64,000 nt of DNA from Cryptomeria japonica (GCF_030272615.1 NC_081409.1:617013755-617077754), one strand, 5' to 3'; positions 24,505-37,027 are shown, counted from the stretch's first letter. Notes: a model not told the origin generated them from the letters alone. A program made the numbers and translations.

Positions 24505-25655
24505 CCCCTAGGTAGGAATGCCTTTGTTACTGGTTGAAGTTCCTGCTTCCGGTGTGGGACCTGAATGGTCTACTAGTTGATCTGTCAGTTGTGTCTCTGA
24601 TTTCCAAACCCATCTTCTCTCATGTTGTTTTTTGATATCTTCAACCTTTGCCTTTCCTTTCTCATCTGATTTTCCATTAGCTACCGGTGGGTTCTTACTA
24701 CTGCAATACTTAGCAATATGTCCAATCTTGTTGCATGCATAACAAACAACATTGTTCTTCTAAATTTCTTTTTTAAACCCTTGATTTTATTGATTTCCTT
24801 TTGATTTGCATTGGTTAGCCATATGTTCAAATCTACTACATGCATGACATATGACATTTCCAAGACAGATGAATGATGCATTGTTTTGATTATTCCTATT
24901 TTTTCACTGACTTGCTATATGACCATATTTATTGCAAACAAAGCATGTACCATTAAATTTGTGAGCATTAGGTTGTCTTACCGATGATTTCTGGTTCTAG
25001 TTGTTGGCTTGATTCTTCTTTTGGCTAGATGATTGATCTTGTTGTGCAGTACCAAAGCTTTCTCCTACTTCATATCCAAGAACTCTCTTGTCATTAACAT
25101 CTCTCTATCTTTTCAGTAATTCATCAAGTCTTGTAGAGTTGGCTTTGAACTTGTCTGTATATTCATTTGCAGTGGCCAAATCATCTCTCATGATTATGAT
25201 CTGTCTTTCAAGTTCCTTTTCATTATTTTGGAACTGAATTAGTTCAAGTCTCAACATATCATTCTCATGTATCAATATGTTGCATTCATTTGATCTTGCC
25301 TTCAATGCTTGAGCTAGGTTTTCTTCATTCTTCTTCCTATCTTCAATATCCTTGCACATTCTCATAGTTAGGGATTTCATTTCATTCTTCAAGGAAGTAT
25401 TCTCCTGAGTGAGTTTCTGACATTGATCTTTTAAGTCATCTTCCTCATCACTACTTTGATTATGCAGTTGACCACAAAGTTCCTTCCTCTTAGCTTGAAC
25501 AAATGATAGCTTTCCTTGTTCTGAAATGATATATTCTCTAGCTTGCCTTAGTTCATTCTTCAGTTTGTTGCTTTTCTCCTTTTCATCAGCAAGATCCTCA
25601 TGAGTAAGTTGAAGTTGTTGTGGGTAAACCGGTTTCCATTGATTCCAAGTTCCAG
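24505..25655 (-). pseudogene. Gag remnant: long coiled coil followed by CCHC zinc knuckles
   Basis: From about 25650 leftwards one frame reads a heptad-rich coiled coil (QLQLTHEDLADEKEK ... KNELRQAREYI ... KNEMKSLTMRMCKDIEDR ... LERQIIIMRDDLA). Three zinc-knuckle motifs follow: CFVCNKYGHIASQ, with its last Cys lost to a stop (about 24950); CHACSRFEHMANQC (about 24850); and CYACNKIGHIAKYC (about 24720). Knuckles of this type bind retroelement RNA in Gag. The usual Copia gag N-terminus is missing: coding begins almost directly after the primer site, and there is no ATG in frame. Several in-frame stops confirm decay. Confidence 0.7.
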
Positions 25656-25693
25656 ATCTTCCTCAAGTTGTTAAACTTCTTCCGAGGAACTAG

Positions 25694-25705
25694 GCTCTAA
25701 TACCA
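25694..25705 (-). other. Primer binding site (initiator Met-tRNA), one mismatch
   Basis: Minus strand reads TGGTATTAGAGC two bases inside the LTR end. It differs at one position from the standard plant Copia primer site TGGTATCAGAGC, which occurs exactly at 61967-61978. It fixes the element on the minus strand and this LTR as its 5' LTR. Confidence 0.85.
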
Positions 25706-25707
25706 AT

Positions 25708-26622
25708 TGTTGGAATCCAAGAACACTGAGAGGGGGGGGGGGGTGAATCAGTGTTTTACCAGTAAATTAATTACTAAACTTATTACAGATCAACTAGATG
25801 ACAAAATATAAAATTAAAGTGCATAAACAAATCAACACACAAAGCAATACTGTAACACCAATTTTTTTATGTGGAAAACCCTGTAAAGGGAAAAACCACG
25901 GTGGCGTTGATATCCACAATATCTATATACTTGATCAAGGTATACAAATATTACATAGAGGGGTATGCACATGCATATAGGCTCACCGCCTAGAGCTCAC
26001 TGCTCAAATAGAAGTCTCACTGACTTACAAAAATTTACACAATGATTACAAACAAAAATGAACTTAATTAGTGCATCTGACCATGCTAGATAAGTTCCGG
26101 TTTAAGCTATCACAATCTTCAATGAACCAGTGCAAATGATACTCTGCTCTTCTCTGTTCTGCTACTAGTTAGGATTGCACATGTGTAACTGCGCACAAAT
26201 GCTAACACTCACGCACCAATTCGCACACCATTAATCTCTAACTCATTCACACATCAAAATCACATCACCATCATAATGAAATCCATCGCTAAGTGATCTC
26301 CCTTAAATACCCTTTTAACTTGTTTAACATGTCGACCTCAAGATGAAAATAAATCTGTCGGCTTCCTTTCAGATCATGAAGTATGTTATGAATTATCCTG
26401 ATGATCACATCTAATGTCGGTCCACACGCTACCTCCAATTCCACAAATTAATTTATCAGGTCCTATAATTCCTTAATCGGGTCCTATACTTAACTAGGTC
26501 CCAAATATAAGTTACCGGTACCAAGACTTACTGATTAACAAGAGTAAAGCAAAGTTTATATACCAGTTGACCCAATGAAGATAAAAAGATAAGAAAATGA
26601 TTCCGGATGAGAAATACCAACA
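25708..26622 (-). repeat. 5' LTR of the Copia-related element (915 bp)
   Basis: In minus orientation it starts TGTTGGTATTTC and ends GGATTCCAACA, next to the primer site. A TATA-like tttatata lies at 26555-26562 (atataaa on the minus strand). Near the U5 end is an uninterrupted run of 12 or more C, as in the complete Copia. The block gtggaaaaccctgtaaag and the nearby gggaaaaaccacggtgg are also shared with that element's LTR. The flank at 26623-26627 is CCTGA. The matching duplication cannot be seen because the other end is lost. Confidence 0.85.
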
Positions 26623-26687
26623 CCTGAAGATGAGTTGCCATCAATGACAACCCAAAATTTAGAAGGTGACTACCAAATGCATGTCAA

Positions 26688-29015
26688 TTGCCAACATTTT
26701 CCACCATCACAGTGAATTTAAGAGATAGAGATTGTGCAATAATCACACGCCGGTCAAAATTTACCTTACAAGAGATGCCATCTAATCCTCCTTCAACAAC
26801 AAAAAATTACAATGTGGTTGATTGGTTGAAGAAAACCCCTGATCAAATATCACTTTTTGAGTTGCTACAAATATCGCCAAATCACAGAGCTATTCTAAGT
26901 AAGGTTCTTGAAGATTTAGCTATGGCACAAGACATAGATAAAAACACTTTCCAATCCATGGTGGGAAATTTGATTGCTTCTACCCATATTGATTTCACAG
27001 AATGAGATGTTCCTACAGACAGGCCTTTACATAATGATCCTCTACATCTAGAGGCATATATACACAAGAAAAGGATTGAAAGAGTATTTATAGATGGAGG
27101 AGTGGGTCTCAACATATGGACACTCAAATTGATCAAGGCATTGGGATATTATGAGTTTCATATTGATCCCACAAAGAGAATAAACATCAAAGTATATGAT
27201 GACAAGGAATGCCCATCAAAAGCTGTTGTTATTTTACCAGTACAAGTTCTATTACAACTGATATTACATTACAGGTATTAGATAGAGAGCTCGATTATAA
27301 CATGTTGCTTGGGTACCCATGGATTCATGTCATGAGGGTCATGCCATTGACATTTCACCAATATGTCAAATTTCCACATAATGGCATTGAGATTACCATA
27401 CACTAAGATTCAATCCCGTTCCAACATTGTAATTACTTGAAGGCAAGTGTTGATAACCAAATACCCATTAATCAAGAATCTCTGCTCACATCACAATTGG
27501 AGTCATTAGCAATCATCGATACACATAATTATGCACCTCATATACCTAGGACACCTTTGCAAATCAAAGAAGTAGGATGTGGGGAGTATTCCATTGTAGA
27601 GGCACCAATAGTTAGGCAATTATCTCTCTCTCCAAGATCTTTTGGGAAACCTCAATCTACTCTAAGTAGTGAAGACAAAGGGAAAGAGTTAAATATTCAG
27701 ACTCATGATCATTCATTAGATGGGGAGATTTACAAGATGAATCTCTAGATGAAGATGTGAACCAATGGATATACAGAGAAAATGATGACATGACTATAGT
27801 CAAGATTCCTTTGGATCTGTACAGAAATGGTTTCAAAATGTTACAGAAACATGGCTATGATGGTACAATAGGCTTGGGACCACAAAGACAAGGAAGAATA
27901 GAATCTGTTTTACCTCAGGAGAATCCAAAGAATCAAGGTTTGGGATACAAACACATAACAAAAGTATCAAAGGCTAGACAACATACATTGGATATATTAA
28001 ATAGACCTATACAGGATTCTAAATTAGCACCACAAAGTAATTCTTCAATGGTGGTGTTTGTCCTCTCATCTTAGAGAAGGGAACTGTTGACAACTTCCAA
28101 CTCTTTAGCCAAGACATTAATTTAGAACCATCCAACAATGTGGAACTTGCAACATCTTCACAGGTTAACATTGTGACAAAAATGGCTCTAGGGCCAACAA
28201 GCGATTCAACTATAGAAATACTAGAATGCCTTATACTGGAAATGAGGGCATTCTCTACAACAAAACAAGGATATACAAGTCATAGCAATGTATCATTATT
28301 TTTCAACACTATTGGGACCTCTCTAACTCCTATTAAGGAAGGTGATGAACTAAATGAATAAGGATCAAACATTGGGACATACATTGAGAGCATAACTAAC
28401 TCTCATGATTATGAATTCTTATCTATTCATAACTGTAGCACATATTCAACATATAAAGCTTATGACAATCAACCACCTGTGGATGATGGCATTATATATG
28501 AAGATAAATAATTGGATCTAGTATCAATAAGGTATGTTTATGATAGACGAATATGCATGATATCAACAAAACCTCACACATAAGAAAGCAATGATTTATA
28601 TCTTATCCATCCACACTTAACTGGTTGGGGGCAAGAGGAACCACCACATTTGGAATGGTTTGAAAATGATGAATCTATAATAGAGTTCTTGGGTGTTAGA
28701 GATTAGTTTCCCTATGGTGATCATAAAGTTGGATTTGCAATAGACTTGGAACAGACAACATACTTTGGAGAGGCAAGTTCCTCTACATCACAAGATCCTT
28801 ATGAGAATGATAAGATTGGTAAAAATAAGTTAGACAATCTCCCTATTGAGAAAGAAAGTTTTGCATTGCTTGTGGAAAAACAGAAGAAGTCAATATAGGC
28901 GAAGCTGAAATCATACATAATATCCACTTGGATGAGTCATTAAATCATGAGGAAAATGATAACTTCATTTAGTTCTTCAAACAGTTCCTGATCAAATTTG
29001 ATTGGTCATATGTAG
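26688..29015 (+). pseudogene. Tat gag-pol: pre-protease, retropepsin and G-patch (decayed)
   Basis: 26800-27005 reads QISLFELLQISPNHRAILSK and FQSMVGNLIAS, a conserved leader to the protease also present at 54.9-55.4 kb. The retropepsin follows with VFIDGGVGLNIWTL (about 27085; DGG replaces the DTG/DSG of classical enzymes, as is common in Tat) and DYNMLLGYPWIH (about 27295). A G-patch, GYDGTIGLGPQRQGRI ... NQGLGYKH, lies at 27850-27955; such motifs follow the protease in several retroelements and bind nucleic acid. The rest to 29015 is an acidic linker with many stops. The original would be one continuous polyprotein; at least six stops or frameshifts now split it. Confidence 0.8.
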
Positions 29016-29830
29016 ATATACTAGGGATAGATACAGAGTTAGTATTACATCACTTACCTTTGTTACCAACAATCAAGCCATACAAACAGAAAATCTGAAA
29101 GATGCATCCACAGATCACATTGTTGGTAAAGATAGAACTACAAAAGTTACTAGATGTGGGATTCATAAGACCCAGTGACTATGCAGAATGGATATCCAGC
29201 TTAGTACTAGTGACTAAAGCCACTGGAGTCATAAGAATCTACATGGATTTTAGAGATCCGAATAAAGCTTGTCCCAAGGATGATTTTCCACTCTCCAATA
29301 TCGACATGATAGTTTATATAACTATTGGAAATGAAATGGTGTCTCTTATGAATGGTTTCTTGGGTTATAGCCAAATCAGGATTGCGCCAAAGGATCAACA
29401 CAAAATGACATTCACTTGTCCATGGGGAGCATACTACTGAAACGGCATGCCTTTCGGTCTTAAGAATGTTGGTGCAACTTATCAAAGAGATATGACGACA
29501 TTATTCCATGACATGATACATAATATCATGGAGGATTATGTTGATGATCTACTTGCCAAATAAAAAATGAGAGAGGGTCACCTTGATGTGCTTGCTAAAA
29601 TATTTGACAAATTAGAACAATACAATATCAAATTAAACCCAAAGAAGTGTGAGTTTGGTGTCACAATTGACAAACTTCTAGGTTTCATTATTTCTAATAG
29701 AGGAATTGAGGTAGATCCAACAAAGGTCAAATAAATTTTTGAAATGCCATCACCATAAATTCTCAAGCAATTAAGAGGATGACAAGGAAGAGTGCAGTCC
29801 ATAAGAAGGTTCATTGCATAGCTCGCATAT
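29016..29830 (+). pseudogene. Tat reverse transcriptase (decayed, YVDD intact)
   Basis: Recognised by KPYKQKI, VKIELQKLLDVGFIRPSDYA, MDFRDPNKACPKDDFPL, MNGFLGYSQIRIAPKDQHK, TFTCPWGAYY and MPFGLKN. The active site EDYVDDLLAK lies at about 29528-29560, and NPKKCEFGV follows. The first catalytic Asp (normally MDGFSGY) is Asn here (MNGF). Stops at about 29438, 29562, 29731 and 29756 break the frame. In the living element this domain copied the RNA to DNA. Confidence 0.85.
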
Positions 29831-30790
29831 AAGTATCATCCATTTCAGCACTTACTCAAGAAAGGAGTCACCTTTAAATGGATAGATCAGTGCCAAGAAG
29901 CGTTCCAAGATTTAAACGATTATCTTTTGACTACACCAATATTAGTTCCACCTATTCCAAGAAAACCTTTACTATTGTATATATCAGCAACAAATTCATC
30001 TTTGGGAGCCCTCTTGGCGTAACATGATGACCGGGGAAAAGAAAGAGAAATATACTAATTAGTATAACACTTATTGGATATGAGATTAATTACAATCCCA
30101 TAGAACGAGCTTTTTTAGCAATGTTCTTTGCATCCCAAAAGCTTAGACACTATATGCTAAGTCATAAAGTTCAACTCATTGCAAGCTTTGATCCTATTAA
30201 GTATCTTTTGAGTTGAGCAACATTAACTGGAAGATTGGCCAAGTGGGTCATGATTTTGAGTGAGTTTGACATAGAATACATGGACACAAAAGAAATGAAA
30301 GGGCAGATTATAGTAGAAGCTCCCTTGCAAGACAATCACCCTCTATTAGTAGATTTTCCTAATGAATCTGTGTTCACATTGGCAACATCCACCACTTGGA
30401 AATTGTACTTTGATGGTTCTCACACAAATCATGGAGAAGGTGCCATAACTTTTTCCATCACTCCTCATGGTTATTTGATTCCAAAGGCATTCAAAATCAA
30501 GTTTCCATGTACAAACAATATAGTTGAATATGAGGCCCTCATCACAAGACTTCATACTACTATATAATGGAGGCTAACAAAGCTACAAGTTTATGGTGAT
30601 TCCTAGCTGATTGTCAACCAAGTCAATAATGACTATAACACAAAAGATGATGAACTAATGCCTTATAAATAGATGGTAGAATATTTCAAGAATCACTTCA
30701 GCCATATCACTTTTGAGAAGATTCCAAGGATGCAGAATAAGGTAGCTAATGTAATGGCTATAGTGGGGTCTCTCCTAGACATTCCTAACA
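29831..30790 (+). pseudogene. Tat RNase H plus second (archaeal-type) RNase H
   Basis: The connection/RNase H part reads FKWIDQCQEAFQDL, LLLYISATNSSLGALLA and FFASQKLRHYMLSHKVQLIA, then RLAKWVMILSEFDIEY. The second RNase H begins WKLYFDGSHTNHGEGAITF and continues FPCTNNIVEYEALI and LQVYGDS. Two RNase H domains in tandem are a published hallmark of the Tat lineage. Stops at about 30019, 30217, 30566 and 30604 and other lesions make it non-functional. Confidence 0.8.
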
Positions 30791-32133
30791 ATGAAACAAT
30801 TCGATTTCATAGTGGAAAAATTAATGGTACTAGCATATGAGATTCCATCATCCGAATATGTGTGCGTGATTGTGGGTCCTAAATCCCCATGGTATAATGA
30901 GATATACACATACTTACATGATCAATATAGGTCTCTTGACTTATCAAGAAATCACAGGAAAATTGTCATTCGTCAGGTATTTAGACATACCATCATTGCT
31001 GACACATTGTATAGAAAGATCCTTGATGGAATACTTCTTCGATGTCTTAATTCTGAAGAAGCAGAACCTGCCTTAAATGAGGTACATGATGGGATTTGTG
31101 GTGCACATTCCAGTGGTCTCACACTAGCAATTAAAATACTAAGAACTGGGTATTATTTACCTACTATGGAAAAGGATGCTTATAGATATATACATAAATA
31201 TAGACAATGCCAAGTACACGGGGATTTGATTCATGCATCTACTTAGGATCTATGACGTATTACATCACCATGGCCATTCTCATAGTGGGGACTAGATCTT
31301 TTTGGCGTAATTAATCCTACTTCTTCTAATGGACACAAGTTCATTCTTACCACCACAGAGTATTTCACCAAATGGGTGGAGGTAATTCCTCTAACATACA
31401 CAAATGGTAACCAGATAGCAAAATTCATGCTTAACTATATCATCTATAGATATGGAGTCCCAATGTGCATGGTACCTAATAATGGGGTCCATTCAAGAAT
31501 CAAGAAATGCATGAATTGTCTGATCAATTCCATATACAACAAGGATTTGTAACTCCCTATTACCCATAGAGTAATGGTCAAGAAGAGGAAACTAATAAAA
31601 CAATCGTGAAAATCTAAAAGAAATTTGTCATTGATGTAGGACGAGACTGGCATCTACAGTTGAATCCTGCATTATGGGCATACAGAATAGGTGTTCGCAC
31701 AACTACATGTGCTACACCATACAACTTGGTCTATGGTTCATAAGCTATTTTGCCAATTGAGGTAGAATTACCATTGTTAAGAGTCTCCTTGAAACACATC
31801 ATATCAGAGGAGGGCTACAGAGTTGCAAGACTCCAAGAACTATAACTATTAGATGGAAAGCGATAGAGCATCCTGAATCACTTACAAGGCTATCAAAATA
31901 GATTAATAAGAAAATACAATAAAAGAGTAAGGCCAAGAAACTTTGAGGTGGGAGATCTAGTCCTCAAAGAGAATCAAAGGAGCCTAGCAGAGCGAGACAA
32001 ACCAAGCAAGTTTGAACCAAATTGGTTGGGTCCTTTTATAACAACAAGGGTCATTGGAAACAAAGAATATAATTTTGATACCGTGGAGGGAGATCCACTC
32101 CCTGATCCTATGAATAGCACCCACCTTAAATGA
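30791..32133 (+). pseudogene. Tat integrase (decayed)
   Basis: The zinc-binding N-terminal domain at about 31080-31220 has VHDGICGAHSSG and YRQCQVHG; the first Cys of the CxxC pair is Tyr. The core shows LDLFGVI, NGHKFILTTTEYFTKWVEVI and YGVPMCMV with the second catalytic Asp changed to Asn (PNNGVH for TDNGGQF). The C-terminal part reads RNFEVGDLVLKENQ and PSKFEPNWLGPFI and ends DPLPDPMNSTHLK at 32133. No chromodomain follows, as expected for Tat. Many stops lie between 31243 and 31900. Confidence 0.85.
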
Positions 32134-33730
32134 TACTACATCTAAGGGCTGGGTTAGTTTAGGTTTAATTTCTACATTTGCATATCATTTTCTTAGCACT
32201 GTATTGCATATTTCCTTTTCAAGATGCATCATAGTTGCACTTTCATAGACACATTTTCATAGTTTCATACTTATGACATATAGTTTTCGCATTGAGATGT
32301 AGTTGCATCAATAAAGCAAGACAATTTTCTTAATTAAATCACTTGTCTGCACATGAAAGAAGCAAGGGTTGTCTTGTTTCTTAGATACTTGAGCATGAAA
32401 TTTTTTGAAAGTCTAAGGTCAATCATTTACAACATCACCTTGTAGTTAGGATTTGTCTATGGTTGGGTAGAAATTTCACTGTTGAGCCTTGTCTCCCAAG
32501 TCTATCAATTTCTATATCTCACAGATTAATCGTTTGCTCTAAATCATTGTAGAAACCTAGTTAATCATATGACTAAGAAAAATTCCAAAATCCTGCTTTA
32601 GTGTCATTGTAGTTGTCACACCCATGTAGTTTTTTTTACTTATAGGCCAATGCAAAAGAAAAAAAAGAAAAAGAAAAACAGTTATGCCTACTTACATATC
32701 AGAATATCAAGGCCAAAGAGAAAAGATATATAACTAAAATATCATGTATACAAGTTCAATAAAAACATGGCTATGGGAACATACGAGTAACTCCATCAAG
32801 GATATGGACGCCTACTGGCAATGGAGCAATATTTGAGAGATTATAGTGAATAACCTCATCAGGGCTATAAACATTTGTCTGGAAGTGAGGTTCTATCCAG
32901 GATGCTTTTGAAGTCAGAATAAACTACGTAGCTAGTCACATAGGATGATAAGGGTCTCCAATGATCATAAGAGCTGGAATAAATTCAGTTGCAAACACAT
33001 ACGCAAAAGAAGACCAAAAGTTTCAGGAATCAGTGGGGAAATTTTTTCGCGTCTCCATATATAAATCTTAGCCACTTAGTGTCTTAAAGTGGGTGGTCTA
33101 AGGGTTCTTGACAATCGAATGAACACCTATCTCCAAAATGATTTATACCTTCAAAACAATCAATGTGTAACACAGTGATAAACACATATAGTCATCCTTG
33201 TCCAAATAGTAAATGCATTTTTCATCATGCACATCTTATTGCATAGCATAGTTTCATATCGAAAACTGCATTGTCTCCAAGTGCATTATGTTGATCATTG
33301 TATCATAACAAGTTAGTACACCATGGGCATAGCTAAAAAAATCCCTAAAAAGCATAAAAGGTCCTGGAAAAATCCTAAAAAATCATATAAAGTCCAGAAA
33401 AAATGCTATAAAATCATAAAGTCTTGAAAAAAACCCTAAACATTTGAAAACAACAAAATCCAAAAACATCGAGAAAACAAAAAAAATCCAAAAACCGAGA
33501 AAACAAAAAAAACAAAAAACATTCAGATACAGTCCTGAAAAAAATCAACAAAAAACACTCAAATATGATCCTGAAAAAAACACAAAAACATCGAAAAAGC
33601 TCTTCGAAGAGAACTAAAAATTGAAAAACAATCAAAAGCAATAAAAAAAACTTGCAATAAAATGTCTCGCAAGAATCAAACACTCTAGCAGATATCCAAC
33701 AAATGCAAACTATCTATGTAGGGGAAAAAG
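32134..33730 (+). other. 3' region of the + strand Tat relic
   Basis: Non-coding. 32330-33010 matches the conserved block at 3670-4330. 33330-33660 is an A-rich array of aaaaaatcc/aaaacatcg-type words (about 30-bp period), whose minus-strand frame of 89 codons is an artefact. A purine tract, taggggaaaaag, ends at 33730, but what follows reads best as the LTR of the minus-strand element. Confidence 0.65.
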
Positions 33731-35296
33731 TGAGACTAAGTATGGAAACACTAATCTCACTCTCATACACACTCATGGAATACGAAAGAGGCTAGGGAGG
33801 TAACGCACTTCGGCTACTTGTTATGAGGAGGGAGTTTTGGATTACCTCTTAGGTTTTCTATTCCTTTGTTGTAAATGAGAGAGAGGAATGATGCAAAAAT
33901 GCAATCTAACCTCGAATGCAAGTAAGCAAGCAAACCCTAATTTGAGAATGCAGATCAAAGGATAATTGATATACTATTGAAAAGTACTGATCAGAAGAAA
34001 AATCAGAGGTGCACCTATGTCTGAAATCTAAGCAAAAATGTCCGTGACCAGGGTGCGATGCCACTGTCCTGATTCTGCACTTTTGGAGCTGCAACTGACA
34101 AGATGGATTATGGGGCCTGCAAGACACTGTCTTGCTAGATCCTGCTGACAGAGGGTGTGTGTGTGAAAAAGTGAAAAGAGGTTTGATAGCTGCAGGAACA
34201 ATACTTCAATTAAGTCATTACATGTATGGTTAGTAAATCAATAGTCAATAAATAATAAACCATAACAAAGCGACTAATTGCCTTCTAAAAGATGCGAGTA
34301 TAAGATTGCTCTTAGATTTTTATAAGCAATACCAGTGACTAGACTACACCAAGATGAAGGATTTAATCTATATGATATTAAACTTATATGGATGAAAGAT
34401 GGATGATTCAAGCAATATAGATTCAGGCAATAATGAAGTAAAGTAAATATGCAATAATCTAAACTAAGATGCAAATAATCTCAAAAAGAAAGCACAAGAT
34501 CTTCAATAACTCTAGAGCAAAATCAACATAATAATAATCTCCAAGGTGTTTCTCAAATATCTCTGGGGTGATTTGAATGAGATCTGAAGGCTGAATTTAT
34601 AGAGAATTACAAGAGAGATAAAAAAAAAGCACAATTTAGAATTAATTGAAATAATTGAGAAATCAAGTTCAGTTAACCTTGAGATAGATTCCAATTATAC
34701 TTTAATTGAAATGCATTCAGATAAGAAGTTCAAGTTGCATTAGAAATACGAATTAATTAATTCAATGCATTTGTGATAAAAATAGATAATTCTTTGATTT
34801 ATTCAAGAAAAGAGTCTTTTCAATGCAACTGAACTTCTTTTTCTCAAAAGTTGCGAGTTCCAATTTTAGAGAAAGCAATTAATAATTCAATTTAATTGCT
34901 TTTCTGATTTCAAGTTCTCACTTTAGAAAAAGAAATAATATCTCAAGTTTGATTTCTCTCTCAATTCTTTTATTCTATTTTCAGATTAATTCCTCTTTTG
35001 TAATAAATTAATTCCCTTTTTGCATGATGAAATGACAAATTTATTAATTAATTAAATATGCTAGGATATTTAATAAATTAAATAGGATAATTGATTAAAA
35101 TAATATTCTTGGAATGATTCAATTGATTAAATAAATATTTAATTAATATTGAGTAATTGATTTGCCATGTGATATTTGATGATTAAAGAATTAATTAATG
35201 TGCTCAAAGTTGATTTAATTGTCTTTGGTTAGGACCTTGGTGATGTTGTCGAGATTAGGGGCCCATGGTTTAGATGACCAATTTTAGGGCATTACA
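33731..35296 (-). repeat. 3' LTR of the large Tat element
   Basis: In minus orientation it begins TGTAATGCCCTAAAATTGG directly after the polypurine tract and is inferred to end ..CTTAGTCTCA (33731). U3 is rich in ttaattaatt words. A TATA box (ctataaa, plus coordinates 34596-34602) precedes a leader typical of plant LTRs. Length is about 1566 bp. The left end was chosen from the CA dinucleotide and the change in sequence style. Without the 5' LTR it cannot be verified. Confidence 0.6.
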
Positions 35297-35310
35297 TTTT
35301 CCCCTCTTTG
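35297..35310 (-). other. Polypurine tract of the large Tat element
   Basis: Minus strand reads CAAAGAGGGGAAAA immediately before the LTR start TGTAATG. It nearly matches the tract at 12491-12505, supporting relatedness of the two elements. Confidence 0.75.
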
Positions 35311-36400
35311 AATTAATGTGTGAGCAGCACGTTGGTTCAAAGAATAGTTGATGTCTAGGAGATGTTAGTTCTGAACTTGATTGATCATGAATCAGATGAA
35401 AAGTGAGGTGTTTAGCTTGATTTGAAGCAATGAAGCTGAACAGAGTTTGATTAAAGCGATACCGATCCCGAACTTGATTGAACTAGGAACGATAGAGAGC
35501 AAAGATACCGAACTTGAACTTGATTGATCAAGAAGCAAATCTTACTGATCTAGAACTTGATTGAACTAGACACATTGAGAAAAGATAAAATCGACCTTGA
35601 ACTTGATGGATCAAGATACGATGAGTGAAGATAAAATGTCCAGCTTGATTTGATGCAATGAAATTGAACACCTACTTAGATTGAGTGTGTGATTGAAGAT
35701 ACTCTTTAAACCCTTGATTGAGTTTACACGAATAATCAACTTGATGTAAAGTGATGAAACTGATTAACTTTAAAAGACTGATTAAGATGAAGACAAATAT
35801 TAGCTTGATTTGAAGCGATGAACTTGAGATGCCCCTTAGCAATAAAAATTTGATTTTCTTTAGTTGAAAAAGATTTTTTGCTCGACTTTTGATGAAGATT
35901 TGAAAATTTTCTTGACTTTGAAGATGCGAGGTCATGAGGTCATGAGTATGCCCCCTCGAGAGTGAAATTGAAAGATAGCGAGGGTACAAGATTTTAGGCA
36001 ATTGTTGGCGATGATAATTATTTGAGCACAAATTGATTTAGAGGAATTTTTGTAGATTCGGCGTTGATTGATGAGAAATTGAGATTCAATGTTGATTCAT
36101 GAGAAATTGAGCGCAAAGTTGATATGTAGAATTGAATTGAGATTTAGCATTGATTGATGAGAAATTGAGTGCAAAGTTGATATGTAGAATTGAATTGAGA
36201 TTCAACATTGATTTATTGAGAAATTGAGCACAAAGTGAAACGAGAATGAGCATCTGATGAAAAATGCTAAGTGGTCTCAAATTGTGAAATTGACTAGGAA
36301 AATGATCTCATATTTCAATTTCGATCTCGAAAATGGAATCAGAACAGGCAAATTAGCTAAGGGTACAATTTTCATGTCCATCAGAGCAAGTTGAAAAATT
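35311..36400 (-). other. 3' region between polypurine tract and PMD gene, with repeats
   Basis: Non-coding. 35400-35830 contains degenerate units built around gaacttgattgaactagg/gatcaag. 36060-36245 contains a cleaner array of about 68-70 bp units (gaaattgag(c/t)(g/a)caaagttgat, tgtagaattgaattgagatt). Such arrays between pol and the 3' LTR are a known habit of Tat elements. Confidence 0.6.
36060..36245. repeat. Tandem array, about 68-70 bp unit, 2.7 copies
   Basis: The units share gatgagaaattgag and caaagttgatatgtagaatt, with the second and third copies nearly identical. It lies about 170 bp upstream of the TATA-like box of the antisense PMD gene. Confidence 0.8.
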
Positions 36401-36410
36401 AGGGTTTTGG

Positions 36411-36418
36411 CTATATAT
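36411..36418 (+). promoter_or_regulatory. TATA-like box upstream of the antisense PMD gene
   Basis: The + strand sequence ttttggctatatatggggt gives a good TATA match (ctatatat) 0.6 kb before the PMD open frame. A pyrimidine-rich acceptor-like sequence, cacattcttttcag, sits at about 37030-37045, which would allow a spliced 5' leader. Promoter activity is inference. Confidence 0.35.
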
Positions 36419-37027
36419 GGGGTAAAAGTGTCATTTTCAAATCATTTTAACCCTCCAAGTTTGAAAATTCAAAAAGCCTTCTATGAAGAAAAATGGTGGT
36501 TCCCACTCATATGCATCAATTCGAGCGCCAGAGATGACATAATCAACCTTGGAACTATGAGCCAGCAATAAGTGATCTATCTTAAGCCTGTTATTCATTT
36601 CAATTTTGAATTTTTTTGTTAATTTTTTCAATTTTTTGGCACATTGAAGTCAGGTTTTCTCGTTTTGTCATGTGAGACAGGATCCTGTCTTGTACGACAA
36701 ATTGATGAAGTCTGTTTTTTCATTTTAGCCCACCAATTATGTCGTTCTAAGCCTACCCTTGTATCGTACAAAAACATTCAAAAGAGCCCCTTTTTCGTCC
36801 TATAGCTAGTCTTTTGTCGTATGGGAGTCTTTTGTCGTACTAGACCTATTTCTAACTCGTACAAATTTCTGCCCCTACTGTGTTTTGTCATTTGGAAAAC
36901 AGTGAGCATTTTTGAAGGTCCAAACTTGAAATTTTGATTTTGCAGTTGACGTAGTTGGATTTGCCTGATGTTTTGCCTCTCTTATAGGATAATTTGAAAT
37001 GTTTCTTGATGGTTGTTTGCTTGATTT

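Larger units (their letters stand above)
21764..26622 (-). mobile_element. Truncated non-autonomous Copia-related element
   Basis: In element order (right to left) it has an LTR (25708-26622), an initiator Met-tRNA primer site (25694-25705), a coiled-coil/zinc-knuckle gag remnant (24505-25655) and a long ORF of unknown function (21764-24176). No protease, integrase or RT can be found. The second LTR is missing: no copy of the U3 start TGTTGGTATTT is seen at the left end, so the element is 3'-truncated somewhere near 21.4-21.8 kb. LTR ends, primer site and the C-tract near the U5 end are shared with the complete Copia at 56.5-63.0 kb, showing they are relatives. Confidence 0.7.
26630..33730 (+). 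mobile_element. Tat-lineage Gypsy relic (protease to 3' region), LTRs missing
   Basis: A + strand remnant holding, in order, the pre-protease region, protease, G-patch, RT, RNase H, second RNase H, integrase and 1.6 kb of 3' region. Gag and both LTRs are absent. It is riddled with stops. The left edge abuts the LTR of the Copia-related element, and the right edge abuts the 3' LTR of the big minus-strand Tat element, so both neighbours may have inserted into it. It is of the same general lineage as the minus-strand Tat but a different family. Confidence 0.8.

Noticed and set aside
33414-33683. Phe/Leu/Cys-rich 89-codon minus frame resembling membrane segments
   Set aside because: Reverse complement of an A-rich tandem tract. 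The hydrophobicity is a by-product of TTT/CTT codons.
33719-33730. Purine run taggggaaaaag as polypurine tract of the + strand Tat relic
   Set aside because: What follows has its TATA box and leader on the minus strand and ends at a second purine tract at 35297-35310, so the LTR is better assigned to the minus-strand element.
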